NCBI GenBank assembly: GCA_021018995.1
Contig: CM037586.1
Span: forward strand, 2,950,328 to 3,014,327
DNA: 64,000 bases
Direction: 5' to 3'
DNA from: Chloranthus sessilifolius
Lineage: Eukaryota; Streptophyta; Magnoliopsida; Chloranthales; Chloranthaceae
Of this stretch, positions 1 through 12,752 are shown piece after piece. Positions within the stretch are counted from its first letter, which is position 1. Each line of letters starts with the position of its first letter. The notes under the pieces were generated by a model that worked only from the letters and a program-made list of their open reading frames with translations, searched no databases and had not been told where the DNA came from. A program made the position numbers and the translations under genes.

Positions 1-91
1 ACTTTCTAATAGGGCACAGTTATGCTCACCCCAAAAGACTACTTTCTCACTCCCACCTCTTCCGGTCAGCATATATTGATCATCTTTCAAT

Positions 92-368
92 CAGATGAGA
101 GAGATTGTTTCTCATCCCTATCTTTAGCACAATCGATCTATAGATCATGGGTCTACAATCCGACGGTCAGTTTTTAATTACACATAGCACATATCCAAAA
201 AATGTGATCCTCAAATTATATGACACTCATCACATTCAAATATGATTTTAGGGTCATTTTTTGATAAGTGTGCCACATATAATAAAACATTAATGGTCTA
301 ATGATATGCCAATGATCTATAAATCCATTATACCGAAGATGAAGACGAAAAATGATTTCTATCATCTT
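92..368. repeat. Decayed palindromic MITE copy
   Basis: The left half reads through a block around agatcatgggtctac and ccgacggtcag. The right half carries an imperfect reverse complement of it (gatatgccaatgatctataaatcc). The same core (phrases like 'gatcttgagatcatgg', 'catcagacggtca', 'tggcacacat') recurs near 1.5, 2.9, 36.6, 37.0, 42.8, 46.2, 46.6 and 55.9 kb, so this is one member of the commonest small repeat superfamily here. Ends are not resolved. The rest of 1-1150 shows no gene. Confidence 0.5.
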
Positions 369-741
369 ATTTAAAGGCGGTCAGGCCAATATATGGCGGC
401 TGTGTTTTTTCATACAAAGAGGAAAATTTTCATACCCTCAAAACTCACCATCTCTCACGTAAGTTACATGATGCCACATGGTACGCAGTTTCTATTGATC
501 CCAGTTGTACAAGTGGTAGAATTTCTCATGACCGTTATAGAGGCAGTGGTGGCGAAGCCACGTTGTTTAATGGGGGCTCCTAGGATTTTCTATCGCAAGT
601 TTCTTTTCTTTAAAATCTTTTAAGTTCATCTCTTTAGGGGCAAAATCTTTTAATAAGGATCCCCCAAATCCCAAAACTTCTTTAGATATTTTAGAAAGTT
701 AATTTTTTATCAACAAATTTTTTAACATAAATAGACTCCCA

Positions 742-746
<5 letters not shown>

Positions 747-785
<39 letters not shown>
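747..785. repeat. (CT)n microsatellite
   Basis: About 19 uninterrupted CT units. Confidence 0.95.
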
Positions 786-787
<2 letters not shown>

Positions 788-1447
788 CAAATCCCATCCC
801 AAAATTCTCTCTCGGTTCCTCAGGCCCTTTATAGAGATAATGACTCCTAACAAATATTCATATACCAAATAGTATTTAAACAATCTTCTACCATTAAATT
901 AGAAATTTTGATCTCACACTAGTGAAGTGTTTTTTACTATTATTACTATCCCCCATCAGAAAAATCCTGGCTCCGCCAATGTATGCAAGCCATATATGCC
1001 CGTTATAATATTGAATCTAGGGATACAATCAGTCTGCTGAAGCGGACCGAAACCAACCTAAAATCGCGAAAATACCAAAACTGATGCCCAATTGTTTTGG
1101 TTGGCCGAAATGAAAATCGGTTGTGTAGTTTGAGAAAACCGACCATTATGCCGAGATACGCCGATATTGCATCAAACCTCCTGAGTTATGGGTATTTATT
1201 CTGCAACCCTTACTTTTACGTTTCTGTTTCATATATCCCCTTGCCATTAACTCGACGTGAATTTATGGACTGAAGGATTATTTTGCCCTTAATGAAATTA
1301 ATATTCTAAAAATACCACCATTCTAAAAGGTCTTTCATTCATCTCTATTTACAAGTCATGCCATTAAAGTTTACCACCATTCTAAAAAGCCCTTCATTCA
1401 CCTTTATTTACAAGTTATGCCATTATAGTTTACAACTATTCTAAAAG

Positions 1448-1838
1448 GAGTACCTTTAAATCCACCCACAAAATTTTTGAGTTCACTTACGCTGAAACAC
1501 AGATTCAGACGATGAAGAGTGTTTATCATCACAATCTTTTATGAGATCGATCTTTAGATTATGGGTGTACCATCAGACGGTCAGTTTTTCATTTCATGTG
1601 GTACACACCCATAAAAGTGAGCTTAAAATCAATTTTAAGCGTGCACGTGATGTTAAGGTCACGTTTTTGAGATGTCTGCCACATGATATAAAACACTGAC
1701 CGTTTGATGGTACGCCGATAATCTCAAGATCTATCGTGTGAAATATTGGGAGGATAAATGGTCTCCATCATTCGATTCAATCAGCGTGTTTCAGCATGGG
1801 TGAACTCAAAGATTTGGTGGGTGGATTTAAAGGTACTC
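1448..1838. mobile_element. GAGTACC MITE, copy 1 (Mutator-like)
   Basis: Long terminal inverted repeats start gagtacctttaaatccaccc and end with the reverse complement. The element is flanked by a perfect 9-bp direct repeat, TTCTAAAAG, at 1439-1447 and 1839-1847. A 9-bp target-site duplication is typical of Mutator-type elements. There is no coding sequence, so it must be non-autonomous. Related copies lie near 2780, 36887, 46027 and (one end only) 60862. Confidence 0.85.
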
Positions 1839-2779
1839 TTCTAAAAGGCCTTTCATTCATCCATCAAATTTAAGACCCGTCAGATGGGTGATTCCCTCGT
1901 TAAAGCATGCCAACGTTTGGACGAATACTCAACCAATGGAGGATTTGTGACAAACGATGTCATTATTCTTGTAAAGAAAACCTTCAATCTATCCACTCAA
2001 AATACTCGACCCTCTAATTTGCTATATGATTCAAGACCCATCAAATGAAAGAGTAATTGGTATTGGCCGATACTTACTAATGCAATTTTTTTCTTAGTAT
2101 TAGCCGATACTTACTGATATAATTTTTTTCTACATGTTATTAAAAAAAGACCGATTTGATATTGGTGGTACTGTATCCATATCAGCCAATATGTATCGGT
2201 ACAAGATGGACCAATACCTGATACCTATACTAATACCCCAAGTGCATCTCGGATTAGCCAAACCTTGATGTTTCTTCTATCTGGCCTTGCATTACGGACA
2301 AGATTGGTTCCTATCTTTCAGGATTAGCCAAACCTTGACGCTTCTTGTATTTGGTTTGTCTAATCCGACCTGCACCCAGGGTATCAATATCGGTATCAGG
2401 TATTGGTCCATCTTGCACTGATACATATCGGTTGATATGGATACAGTACTACCAATATCAAATCGGTCTTTTTTTTTAAACATGTAAAAAAAAAATTGTA
2501 TCGATAAGTATCGGCTAATATCGAGAAAAAAATTATATTGGTAAGTATCAGTCAATACCAATTGGTCTTTCATCTGATGGGTCTTGAATCATATAACAAA
2601 TTGGAGGGTCGAGTATTTTGAGTTGATAGATTGAAGGTTTTCTTTACAAGAATAATTACATTGTTTGCCACAAAATTTTCATTTGTTGAGTATTCGTCCA
2701 AACATTGGCATACTTTAATGAGGGAATCACCCATTTGATGGGTCTTGAATCTAATAGGTGAATGAAGGGTCTTTTAGAA

Positions 2780-3168
2780 GAGTACCTTTAAATCAACCCA
2801 CCGAATCTTTGAGTTCACCCACACTGAAACACGTTAATTGAATTGAATTGAACGATGGAGATCATTTATCCTCTCAATATTTCACACGATGGATCTTGAG
2901 ATTTTCGGTGTACCATCAGACGATCAGTATTTTATTTCACATGACATATATCTCAGAAAAATGACCTTAACATCATGTGCACACTTAAAAATTTCTTTTA
3001 AGGTCACTTTTATGGGCGTGTACCACATGAAATAAAAAATCGATCGTCTAATGCTACACCCATGATCTAAAGATCGATCTCATGCAAGATTGGGGCGATA
3101 AACAATCTCCATCATCTGATTCAATATAGGTGAACTCAAAAATTTTGTGGTTGGATTTAAAAGTACTT
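2780..3168. mobile_element. GAGTACC MITE, copy 2 in right foldback arm
   Basis: Same terminal sequence as the copy at 1448, in the mirror-image arm and more decayed (right end aagtactttt). It is part of the foldback, so it arrived by duplication of the arm and not by a separate insertion. Confidence 0.75.
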
Positions 3169-3501
3169 TTAAAATTGTGGTAAACTATAATGGCATGACT
3201 TGTAAATAAAAATGAATGAAAAGCCTTTTAGGATGGTGGTAAACTTTAATGGCATGACTTGTAAATATAGATGAATGAATGACCTTTTAGAATGGTGGTA
3301 TTTTTAGAATATTGGTTTCCTTAACCTTTTAGAATGGTGGTATTTGTAGAATATTGATTTCCTTAAGGACAAAATAATCCTTCGATCCATAAATTCACGA
3401 CTAATTAATGGAAGGGGGTACATGAAACAGAAATACAAAAATAAGGGCTATAGAATAAATACCCATAACTCAAAAGGTTTGATGCAATATCGACAAATCT
3501 C

Positions 3502-4190
3502 AAGTGATATATAAAAACCCTATTCTTTTTTGTTAAAGAAAAAACAAGAATCTAATCGAAACTTTTTGGTTCGATTCCTTTAACCAAATATGCACTCCAA
3601 CCAAGAACTCCAATAAACCATAGCATAGAATAGCAACCCACATTAAACCTAACAATAGGCAATAGCAAAAGAATCATGTATACAAATTAGGGTTATGACC
3701 CAGGTGTCAACTCGGGTACCGGCATCGGGTATCAGTCCAAGGAACACTAATACGAATAGGCTGATACTAAGTTGACTTTGTGAACTTAAAATAATAAAAT
3801 AAAAACAAAAAAATTGAAAGGTCTCAACCGATATGGGTTCCATATCGGCCGAAACGCATACCAAAAACTGAGTTGATTATCGATATGTATTGGCGTTGAT
3901 ATATATCGGTTTGCCGAAAAACCGATACATATCGATATCGGCTGATTTTTAATATCTTGGTTGTTACAACTCACTTTTAAGCGATGTGGTGTACATTTAT
4001 AGTCAATCCAAGAGTCTCACTTCTAAGAGATGTGAACATTTATAGTCAATCCAACTAGCAACTCATCATTGGCAGCTGATTCTCTTGGAATAACTTTTAG
4101 CTAAAAGTTGATTGGATCGTTGACCATGAGTATCTCAAGGCGCCTAGGATTGCCTATTTTAATAGTGATGTCTTTTCTCAGTTTTCATTG

Positions 4191-4230
<40 letters not shown>

Positions 4231-4655
4231 GTAGGTGTCGGGGCCAGCTTGCACATACCTCAACTAATCTCACAAGGCCCTAGAGCTAACGACTGGATAA
4301 TACTCCAGTGGCCCGTAAAAGGACTCGAATTGATGACCATTGGAGAGCAAACCTAAGGCCTAACCATCTGAACCATCCCTATGAGTTAATAAGTTAGGAA
4401 AAGAAGCTATACAAGGAGATCGCCGCCCTCTCTTCCTCTTAAGCTAGCAAATTTCATCTAATGTCAAACCAAGAGAAAAAGAGAACTAACCTGAGCTTGA
4501 CTTATGCTAAATCACCAGCATCGATCGGAGGTAAAAGGGAAAGCATGAAGAGGTAAGTGTAATTCTATATTTGTTTTAATCGATCCCATCAACCCTAGAT
4601 CCATAAGATTACTAATAGGCACAATCAAAGAATTAGGTCTATAATAATTTTGGAT
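3502..4655. other. Intergenic, no gene seen
   Basis: Contains a TATCGG-rich tract at about 3720-3960, of the kind shared with the hAT-type MITEs below, and an uninterrupted T run at 4193-4224. Open frames here are short and look random. Confidence 0.6.
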
Positions 4656-4793
4656 TAAGGATCAAAATAGCAGTTTCATTTTTGATTTTGAACATGACCA
4701 AAACTAAAAATTTAAACCGAAATTTCGGTTCAAGTTTCCGTCTCTGTGAATACCGAAACCAATACATTTTATCCGCCAAATTTATCAACCATG
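4656..4793. mobile_element. hAT-type MITE
   Basis: Left end TAAGGATCAAAAT and right end ATCAACCATG match the CATGGATCAAAAT family terminus imperfectly. The 8-bp flanks are TTTTGGAT (4648-4655) and CTTTGGAT (4794-4801), 7 of 8 identical, as expected for an old hAT insertion. Confidence 0.65.
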
Positions 4794-7088
4794 CTTTGGA
4801 TGGTAATGACTAATTAGTACACTTTAGTATTAATCATTAAAAAAATATGCATAAATGTCAGATATTAGAGTGCCTAGATTGGACGGTTTAAATCCTCCAA
4901 TAAGAGTAATCTTAGGGCCTAAGGTAGCTTCTAATATGGGTTAGAAGCACTTGGCCAAAAACTTTATTACCAGTTTAATAAAAGTTATAGCGCTAAGATT
5001 TAAGCCACTTGGCCAAAAATTGGAGTGGTCACTCTACAACCAGTTTTTTCAAAGCAATAAAATGACAACCTATGTTATAATAAGGATTAAATTAATTAGA
5101 TTTACGCTATATAATACATCAGAGAAAATAAAAGTGAGGCATGCAAACCAACATATAACCTTTCATTGGATCGTGTGATGACCATAATACCTCCTCAAGT
5201 AGCCACCTGTAATTCGAAAAACCAAAGATTAGTTGTAAAACACAAAGACTGCAATTTGATGATGTTAAGTGAATTTTAATGGAGACATTATAGGAAAGAT
5301 TCTGACTGAAAAATGAGAAATTCCATGCCCTAGGTTTGCAAAGCAAAATTGGAAGCACCATGTGGTGCTCCACCATCATATCATTTTGTCAAACACCAAA
5401 ATGGTCTTACACCATTGATGGTTTAAGATGTTGTAATTTGATAAATCATACATTGAAGGGCAGTCGGCTCAAAAATCTCTTTTTGAGATTTAAACCATCC
5501 GATTTGCACACTCTAATATCAATAGTTATTAGTTTTTAGGCCGATACAAAGTTCACCAATCGGATGATTCATATCCACTTATAAGTTAGATTTTAATTTT
5601 TAAAAGTGCATCAATGGGATAATGAAGGGTGAATTGATGAAATTCAATTTCATTTTTTAAAACATTAAGCACCATTAGATGGATGATATTAGGTCCCACC
5701 CACCATTAGATCGATGATGGTCAATGATTATCCAGAAAACTTTTTTGCGATATGGATTTACCCTGTGCATGAGTCTCTGGCACCAAACTTGTGTTTAAAC
5801 ACATGGCGCTGTCTTATCATGGGTGCAACGTTTGATGGCTGCACCCAAGGATTAAAATCTTAGGCGCTACCAAAAAAATACTCCCATGTATATTCTAATA
5901 GGGATCCATTATTTGCACTCGAAAAATTGGCCTTTGCACCGAATTTAAAACAAAGACTTACAACTTTGGCGATTTATGCTATGTGAAAAAATCATCTAAA
6001 TCGTTTCATTTCAAGACCATAATTTTTAAATATTAAGTGCAAAAGAATAGCTCGAAATATAATCTTCATCATGTGATTAAATATAGTCAAAGTCTATTAT
6101 CTGATTCAACAATCGATACAATAGATCATAGGATAAATATCGTGTTTTGCTCCAATGTTATCTACTAAAGATCTATAGGTCATGAACTTCAAATCATACG
6201 GCCCATATCGCGTTTTCATATGTCACATTTCTCTTAAATATCAAGTCTTACTTTAACTTCGGTGTAAGGGCCAACTTCCCGAGTGCAAGTAATTGCTCCC
6301 ATTCTAATATCATGATTAATACTCCTGAGTTCTAAATAAATGGAATAATGCAATGATAATGATGACGACGATATTCCAATATCAAACGAAACAAAGGCAT
6401 TATAAACCTCGAAGGACACCACCTGGTATTAAATCCTAGTCACAAAAAAATAGGGTTTTTTGAAGAAGAAAAAAAAAAATATATAAAACGCATTTTTTTT
6501 TCAATAAATGTATAAAAAATCAGTTTTATCCGGAAAACATTTTGTTTTACTGTTTAAAATACGTTGTTTCTTATAAAAAGTGTTTATTTTGAAAAAAAAC
6601 GTTTAAACGAATATATTTTTCCCGTATTTTCTGTTTACTACCGATTTTCCCGAACTTTTTCCTGAATGTATTATTCCTACACCCCTTCTTTTTTCCTTTC
6701 TTTTCCCTACTTCTAGTTTTTTGTTTCTTTATTTTCAAAATTTTCCCTTACCGTTTTATTCTTTTACTCCGTCTATTTTACTCATTTATACCGTTTATAT
6801 TGGCTGGTATAAACATGATCTTAGTACTAACATCTGACGGTTAATACGGCCTAGCATTGGCAAGTATAACTGGTATAGTGATTGCGCTAGACATCGGATA
6901 CCAATGCCGGAACTCAGTCCGAGATTTTACAGTTTTCGGCATCATAAAATCAGAAATACTGGACCCTATCAAGGATTTAAGACATACATATCGGGCATCT
7001 CAGTACGAATCTGATAATCAAATAAGTCTTGGCCATACCAGTTAATATTGAAGTACCCTTTTTTATTTAAACTGTTATATATATAAAT
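4794..7088. other. Intergenic repeats, no gene seen
   Basis: The stretch at about 5385-5600 resembles part of the unit duplicated at 57.9-58.1 and 59.4-59.6 kb (accattgatggtttaagatg; cggatgattcat), so it is another copy of a dispersed non-coding repeat. About 6450-6800 is AT-rich low-complexity sequence. No coding exon is recognised. Confidence 0.55.
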
Positions 7089-7488
7089 ATATGGAGCCGG
7101 TTAGGTCCTCTAATAGAGGACCGTGATTGTCCTCCAAGATCCACGTCGAGTGCCACGTAATAGTCAAAATACTTTTTGAGTGTCACGTAGAGTACATGTG
7201 GACAATTTAGATCAATATTAAAAAAAAAAATCGAAAAAGAAATTTTAAACTCACAAGTCAAAGCTTGATGATTTTCATTGGTCCATATTTCACGGTTCAA
7301 AATATACACGGTGAAGATGAGTTTTTAATATTTTTTTTTCAAACATTTAAGCAATGCACCCAAGGTCCACGTGGCACTCAAAAAGTGTTTTGAATGCCAC
7401 GTGGAAGGTTGGAGGATGGTAACCGTCCTCCCATGAATTAAGGACGGTAACCGTTCTCCGATGAAGGACCAAGGCCTTTTCCATATAT
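7089..7488. mobile_element. MITE, first of two in tandem
   Basis: Starts atatatggagccggttagg and ends with an imperfect reverse complement (aaggccttttccatatat). The interior has paired phrases such as 'gtcctccaagatccacgt' and 'ccacgtggaaggttggagga'. It shares its right border with the next copy. Confidence 0.7.
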
Positions 7489-7851
7489 ATATAGAGCCGG
7501 TTAGGTCCTCCAAGATACATGTGGAGCTCTACGTGGCATTCAAAATACTGTTTGGGTGTCACGTTGAGCACAGGTGAATGGCTTAGATTAATATAAAAAA
7601 AAATTTGAAAAAAACTTTTTAAACCTAATAGTCAAAGTTTGACAGGTTTCATTGATCCACATTTCACAGTTCAAAAAACACATGGTGGAGATGAGTTTCA
7701 ATTATTTATTTTTTTCAAAGATGATCTAAGCAATGCACTTGAGCTCCACGTGGCATCGAAACAATATTTTGGGTCCCACGTGGAGCTCCACATGAAAGCT
7801 TGGAGGACCGTTACCGTACTCTCATGGAGGAGGGATACCTTTTCCATATAT
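7489..7851. mobile_element. MITE, second of two in tandem
   Basis: Same family, head to tail with the copy at 7089. It starts agagccggttaggtcctcc and ends ataccttttccatatata. The two copies share one terminal ATATAT block. Confidence 0.7.
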
Positions 7852-7955
7852 ATACATATATATATATTAAAAATAATAATTACCTAGGTATTTTTATATA
7901 ACTCATCCGGTTCATATGAGCTGATATGAACTAAGGGATAATTAGCGAAACAGGG

Positions 7956-8181
7956 GTCAAAAATAAACTTTTTAGCAAAAAAGACCAGGCCTCGAATGTT
8001 TTCGAAATAGTGTGCTTTCACGGATTTTGGAACCTCAAAAAATTGTGAAAGTACAGTTTTTTTAATATTTAAAAAAAAAACGATGCTTTCACGATTTTCT
8101 GACATTCCAAAATCAGTGAAAGCAATATTTTTCTAAATCGTTTGAGGTCAAGTCTTTTTTGCTAAAAAGTTTGTTTTTGAC
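7956..8181. mobile_element. Palindromic MITE with conserved termini
   Basis: Left end gtcaaaaataaactttttag is mirrored by the right end ctaaaaagtttgtttttgac (one mismatch). The inner arms also pair (gtgctttcacggattttgg with ccaaaatcagtgaaagc). There is no coding sequence. Confidence 0.75.
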
Positions 8182-8689
8182 ACATTGTTTTCTAAAGTGC
8201 CCATCAACTAATATGGTATAAATATCCGCGGGTATAGCCCAATAGTTATATCCATCTCGAATCGAGGGATCATATCGTATGGGGCCAGGCTTCCCCATAG
8301 TTTTCAGCCGATATGTTAGATATGGTCTATATTGAAAAGCATGACCCGAATATACCGGTATCCAACCAACTAGGTAGTTGAGAGGTAGGTTGTACCGGAA
8401 TTTTTTTGGATTGCAAATAAAATAAACATAAATTATTTTATTTGCAACCTAGAAATCGTTCCATGCAATATGAGTTGTGCTCGAAGTTGTGTGGACTACA
8501 AATACAGCAACCGTTGTTCTATATAGATACCGTTCATAGCGGGTTTTAAACCTTTGTGAGGGACATTCTCGGCATAATCAATGATTCCAAATCCAATTTT
8601 AATAGAATGCTGAAAAACAATTCTAAAAAATAATAATAGAGTATAAAAAATGATTGGAAGTGAGGATATAACGCAGACCATCAAAGCAA

Positions 8690-10415
8690 AAATTGAGGAG
8701 ATAAAAGAGATAATCAAAATCCTCAAAGTTTATGAGAAACCGTCCGAGCAGATGATAAATTTTACCAAATCAGCTGCCGCATTTAGCAGGAACGTGACCG
8801 ATGCGCATCGTGAAAAATTTTTAAGGCTCCTCCAAATCAAAAGAGACAAATAGCACGAGAGATACTTAGGGCTTTCATCAATTATTTGACGTTCTAAAAA
8901 ATCTATATTCAAAGTGCTTGAGGATCGGATTTAGAAAAAGGTGCGAGGTTGGAAAGAAAAGCTTTTGTTAGTAGTCAGTAAGGAGACATTAATTAAGGTT
9001 GTAGCTCAAGTTATCCGCACATACACTAACTATGTCATATTTCCAGCTTCCAAAATCTCTGTTCCACAAAATCACAAGCATGTTGGCTAGGTTTTGGTGA
9101 GAGAGTGCTTCGAAAGAGAAGGGTGTACATTGGCTCATATGGAGAAAACTTTGTGCAGGTAAAAATCAAGGAGGATTGGGCTTCAGAGATTTACAAGCGT
9201 TCAATACGATGATGTTGACAAAACAATGTTGGCAACTCCAACGACATCCTTCTACCCTTGCTACTAAGGTACTAAAAGCTAGGTACTATCCTAATACATA
9301 ATTCACCAAAGCAAAATTCAGTTATTACCCATCCTATCTATGGAGAAACATCATCTCGGCGAAAGATATCTTTGAAAAGGGTTACATATGGAGGGTTGGA
9401 GATGATAAAAACATAAATGTTTGGCATGAAAGATGGTGTCGGACCTTATTGAACACCATCAAATGCAGTAGTGAAAGAGTCTTATTCGTAATACTTTCCT
9501 CTATGAAAAAGCGGAAGTGAATGGTGTCGTGAAATATTGTCAGTTCAAAGCCTTTTGAGGGACAAAGGTCTAAATATTGATGTAATGTATCATCGGTGTA
9601 GGGAGGAATGTGAAAGCATTATACATGCCTTAAAAGATTGTATGTTGCAACAGGTGTATGATTTGTGAGTCTGTTGTCCTTTCGATCACAATTAGTTTTA
9701 CTCTCAAGTTTTAGGGAATTGATGGAATGGTTGATCTCTTCTATCGGTAAGCAGTACCTCGTTCTTTTTCTTATAACAACATGGGTAATATGGCGAGCTC
9801 GCAACTGTGAAGTTTTTGAACGAATGAAGTAGGACCAGCTGAAAATATCTAGAGATGCGCTTAACTTTCTTTATGAATACAAGGAGGCTCAGAAGAAGGA
9901 TATGCCTGTATCATAATGTCCTAGTGTTGTTGAATGATGGTCATTGCCGAGTAATGTGGTGAAGGTTAACGTTGATGCTGCTTGGGATCGAACCTTAAAA
10001 AGAACAGGTATTGGAGTTGTTATTAGAGATTCTAATAGGGCATTATTGGGTTGCTTTAGGAAGTTGGTGTATGGAGCTTTGAGCGTGGAACATAGTGAGG
10101 TTTTGGCAGTCTTGTATGGTACTATTTTCGCTAAGGATATTAGCATGCAAGAGGTTATCTTGGAAGGCGATTCTATTAATGTTGCCAAATGTTATTAATG
10201 ATGCCGAACCAAATCTATCGGATATCAGTGGCCTTAAAAAGGAAGATAAGGAGGCATTAAATTCTTTTAAAGAGGCTACTTGTCATGACACACATCGTTC
10301 AGAAAACAAGGCGGCTCACGAACTAGCTAAATATGCTTTCTGTAATAATATCAACACTGTGTGGTTGGAGGATGTCCCTCCACACATTCCTATCTCTATT
10401 TTTTCAGAATTTTAA
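8690..10415 (+). pseudogene. 5'-truncated L1-type LINE: RT C-terminus, zf-RVT, RNase H
   Basis: Reading in three frames with stops gives, in order: the end of an L1-type plant reverse transcriptase (FTKSAAAFSRNV near 8760, then VRGWKEKLL and ETLIKVVAQ at 8940-9010), the 'GGLGFRDLQAFN' block near 9171, a zinc-binding zf-RVT motif (CREECESIIHALKDC at about 9600-9640), and an RNase H-like domain at 9944-10415 (VNVDAAWDRTLKRTGIGVVI, then VEHSEVLAVL and LEGDSINV, frameshifted at about 10190). The N-terminal endonuclease and the RT catalytic core are absent. It is a dead insertion and no host gene is implied. Confidence 0.85.
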
Positions 10416-10899
10416 TAAGTTTTCCTTTCATTCTAAAAATAAAAACACAAATAAGTGATATTATTTTTCAAAACTAGTTTACACATTGATATTATATTTT
10501 TAATTATTATTAAAATGTATTAAAAATAATCTAACTTAGATTAGTTTCCTAAAAAGCTATAATTTACTTATTATCTTTAAGTATATAACTAAAAAAGTTT
10601 ATTAGATTATTAATATTTTAAAATATATTTACATTCAAAAATAGAAAAAATAAATACTTAAAATTTAAAGAAAAGACTAATTAAAGTAGGGAACCATCAC
10701 TTGCATACAAATTATAGGTAATTGCTCCAAACTAAGCAAATTATTTCTTTACACCACTACTTGTTATTGCACATTAAAAAAAATAGAACATTGCACCTAA
10801 AGTGGAAGCTCTCTGTCTCTCACTCTCTCCAACACCAGAACCCGAAATAGTTTCGAATGGGATGTGCCATTGTCCACATAAAGATATAAGTTCAATTAC
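10416..10899. other. AT-rich intergenic, nothing seen
   Basis: Very AT-rich sequence following the LINE RNase H stop. It may include the LINE 3' end. No gene. Confidence 0.5.
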
Positions 10900-11740
10900 T
10901 TTTAACGTAAAAAATTGGGGAAAAAGCCCAGACACTCATATTGAACTTAAATTTTTATATAAAAAATGGACAAAAAAAAAAAGCCCATAAAAAACCTAAC
11001 TATAAACTTAACGAAAAACCATTTTTCAGACAAAATTTTATAAAAAAGAACCTAAAACCCATATTAACCAAATTTTTCATATAAAAAATGGAAGAAAAAA
11101 AGTAAAAAAAAAAAAAGCAAAATATAAATTCACTCACCGAAGAACCCATATATAAAAACCCATTTTTCATACAAAAATTTGAAATAAAGAAGGACCGAAA
11201 ACCCATATTAGCCCAATTTTTCATATAAAAAATGGAACAAAAAAAAAGTCCAAAAAAAGCAAAATATAAATTCACCGAAAAATCATATATTAAAACTTAT
11301 TTTTTCATACAAAAAATTGAAGAAAAAAAAACCAAAAACCTATATTAAACCCAAATTTTCATACAAAAAATGAACAAGAAAAAGCCCAGAAAATAGTTAA
11401 CCATAACTTACCAAAAAACTCATATAAAAATTCATTATAAAAAACTCATAAACTCATATTGAACCCAATTTTTCATACAAAAATTGGAGTGAAAAAAACT
11501 AATTATAACACTCTATTTAAAAACCTAACTTTCAAACAAAAAATTTAAAGAAAAAGCCCAGAAACTCATACTGAACTTAATTTTTTCTTACAAAAAACAG
11601 ACAAAAACTAACTATAAACTTACTGAAAAACCTATCTATTGAAACCCATTTTTCATACAAAAAAAACCCAAATAAACCCAAATTTTCATTAAAAAAATAG
11701 ACCCCAAAAATCCTAGTAAAAGTAACTATAAATCATTTAT
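10900..11740. repeat. A-rich degenerate minisatellite
   Basis: About a dozen imperfect head-to-tail units of roughly 55-75 bp, each built on cccatttttcatacaaaaa followed by an A-rich run and aagccca. Apparent open frames on either strand are by-products of the repeat. Confidence 0.75.
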
Positions 11741-12229
11741 AAACTAGATTCAGACACTAACCTCTTGATGTGGTCGAAATGGGAGCGACATCATCCTAAA
11801 CCCTAGAAATTACATAAATCGAATTCAAAACTCTAGACATTATAGCGAATGTTTCAAAGCTTTTTTCGTTTCAATCTCGATGGATGCATCCTCTCCTCTT
11901 CATCATCGTCCGAATTAATTGAATAATCAAGGTGGAGAAGATCCATGAATTTTTTCCGCCTTCAATTCTTAGCAATCTAGGCATGTCTTTTCCAATTCCA
12001 AGTTCTCTCCTGCTCCGGCTCCCGCCTTGTCTCTAAGGAATAACAAGAAATTTAAGGAAGTTTTCGATTTTATATGTTTGGTGCAACTAAGAGGGAGTAA
12101 TTGGTAATGTTAAAAGTACTAATATTTTTTAATAATTTTATCATCTGGGATAATGCGTGTGCAAGCATTGGGTCCCTTAAAGTATTGTTTTATCAGTTTA
12201 CCTAATGAAGTAGGAAACCAACCTAGAGA
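11741..12229. other. Non-repetitive stretch, no gene recognised
   Basis: Less AT-rich than its surroundings, with C/T-rich pieces (ctcctgctccggctcccgcc) that could be a fossil 5' leader. I find no supported start codon and frame. Confidence 0.3.
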
Positions 12230-12340
12230 GTTTCTAAAAATGATTAAATTTTCTCCTTAGGATTCTACCTAAGTAAAATTGGTTAGTTTCCAAAAATGAT
12301 TAGAATTTCTCCTTAAATTCTAGCTAAGTAAAATTGGTGA
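12230..12340. repeat. Two tandem 55-56 bp units
   Basis: Units 12230-12285 and 12286-12340 both read 'gtttc-aaaaatgatta...ttctcctta...ctaagtaaaattggt', with several differences. Confidence 0.75.
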
Positions 12341-12604
12341 GTTTCCAAATTTTAAAATAATAAAAAAAATCAACAAAAGAAAATTGGGTTCCCAACATTG
12401 CATTGGTAAAATTTTCAATGCAATGAACCAGAAAAGATAGTTATTCAAAACATTGATTAAACCCATTTGACTCAATATGATTCAATGAGGATAAAATACC
12501 TCTATTTTATATCTAGTAAAGATCTGAATATCTTCTACTTTCCTCTTTCTTTTATTCTATTTTTTCCTTGAATTATAAGATATACAAAAGATGGTACTTT
12601 CGGC

Positions 12605-12744
12605 CATGGTTCAAAATTTATCGGTTTCGGCCCACACCGAAATGAAAACAAGCCCCAAAATTTCGGTCACATTATGTATAGCAGTCAAATTTTCAGTTTT
12701 GGTCATACCCGATACCGAAAACGAAACCGATATTTTGATCCTTG
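12605..12744. mobile_element. hAT-type MITE (CATGGTTCAAAAT family)
   Basis: Ends CATGGTTCAAAAT and ATTTTGATCCTTG (inverted, 11 of 13). The 8-bp flanks CTTTCGGC (12597-12604) and CTTTAGGC (12745-12752) differ by one base. The interior is rich in 'aaatttcggt' and 'accgaaac'. Non-coding. Confidence 0.75.
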
Positions 12745-12752
12745 CTTTAGGC

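Larger units (their letters stand above)
1153..3501. repeat. Large foldback (inverted repeat), arms about 1.1 kb
   Basis: Left arm about 1153-2266 and right arm about 2352-3501 are imperfect reverse complements along their whole length. For example gatattgcatcaaacct near 1162 pairs with aggtttgatgcaatatcg near 3474, and the phrase 'gaaggattattttg' pairs with 'caaaataatccttc'. The 85-bp centre holds two direct copies of ggattagccaaaccttga. Each arm carries its own copy of the GAGTACC MITE. No protein-coding potential is seen, so this is either a foldback transposon or two repeat units fused head to head. Confidence 0.85.

Noticed and set aside
10900..11740. Repeat array as CRISPR candidate
   Set aside because: Units are contiguous and degenerate with no unique spacers, and the genome is eukaryotic.
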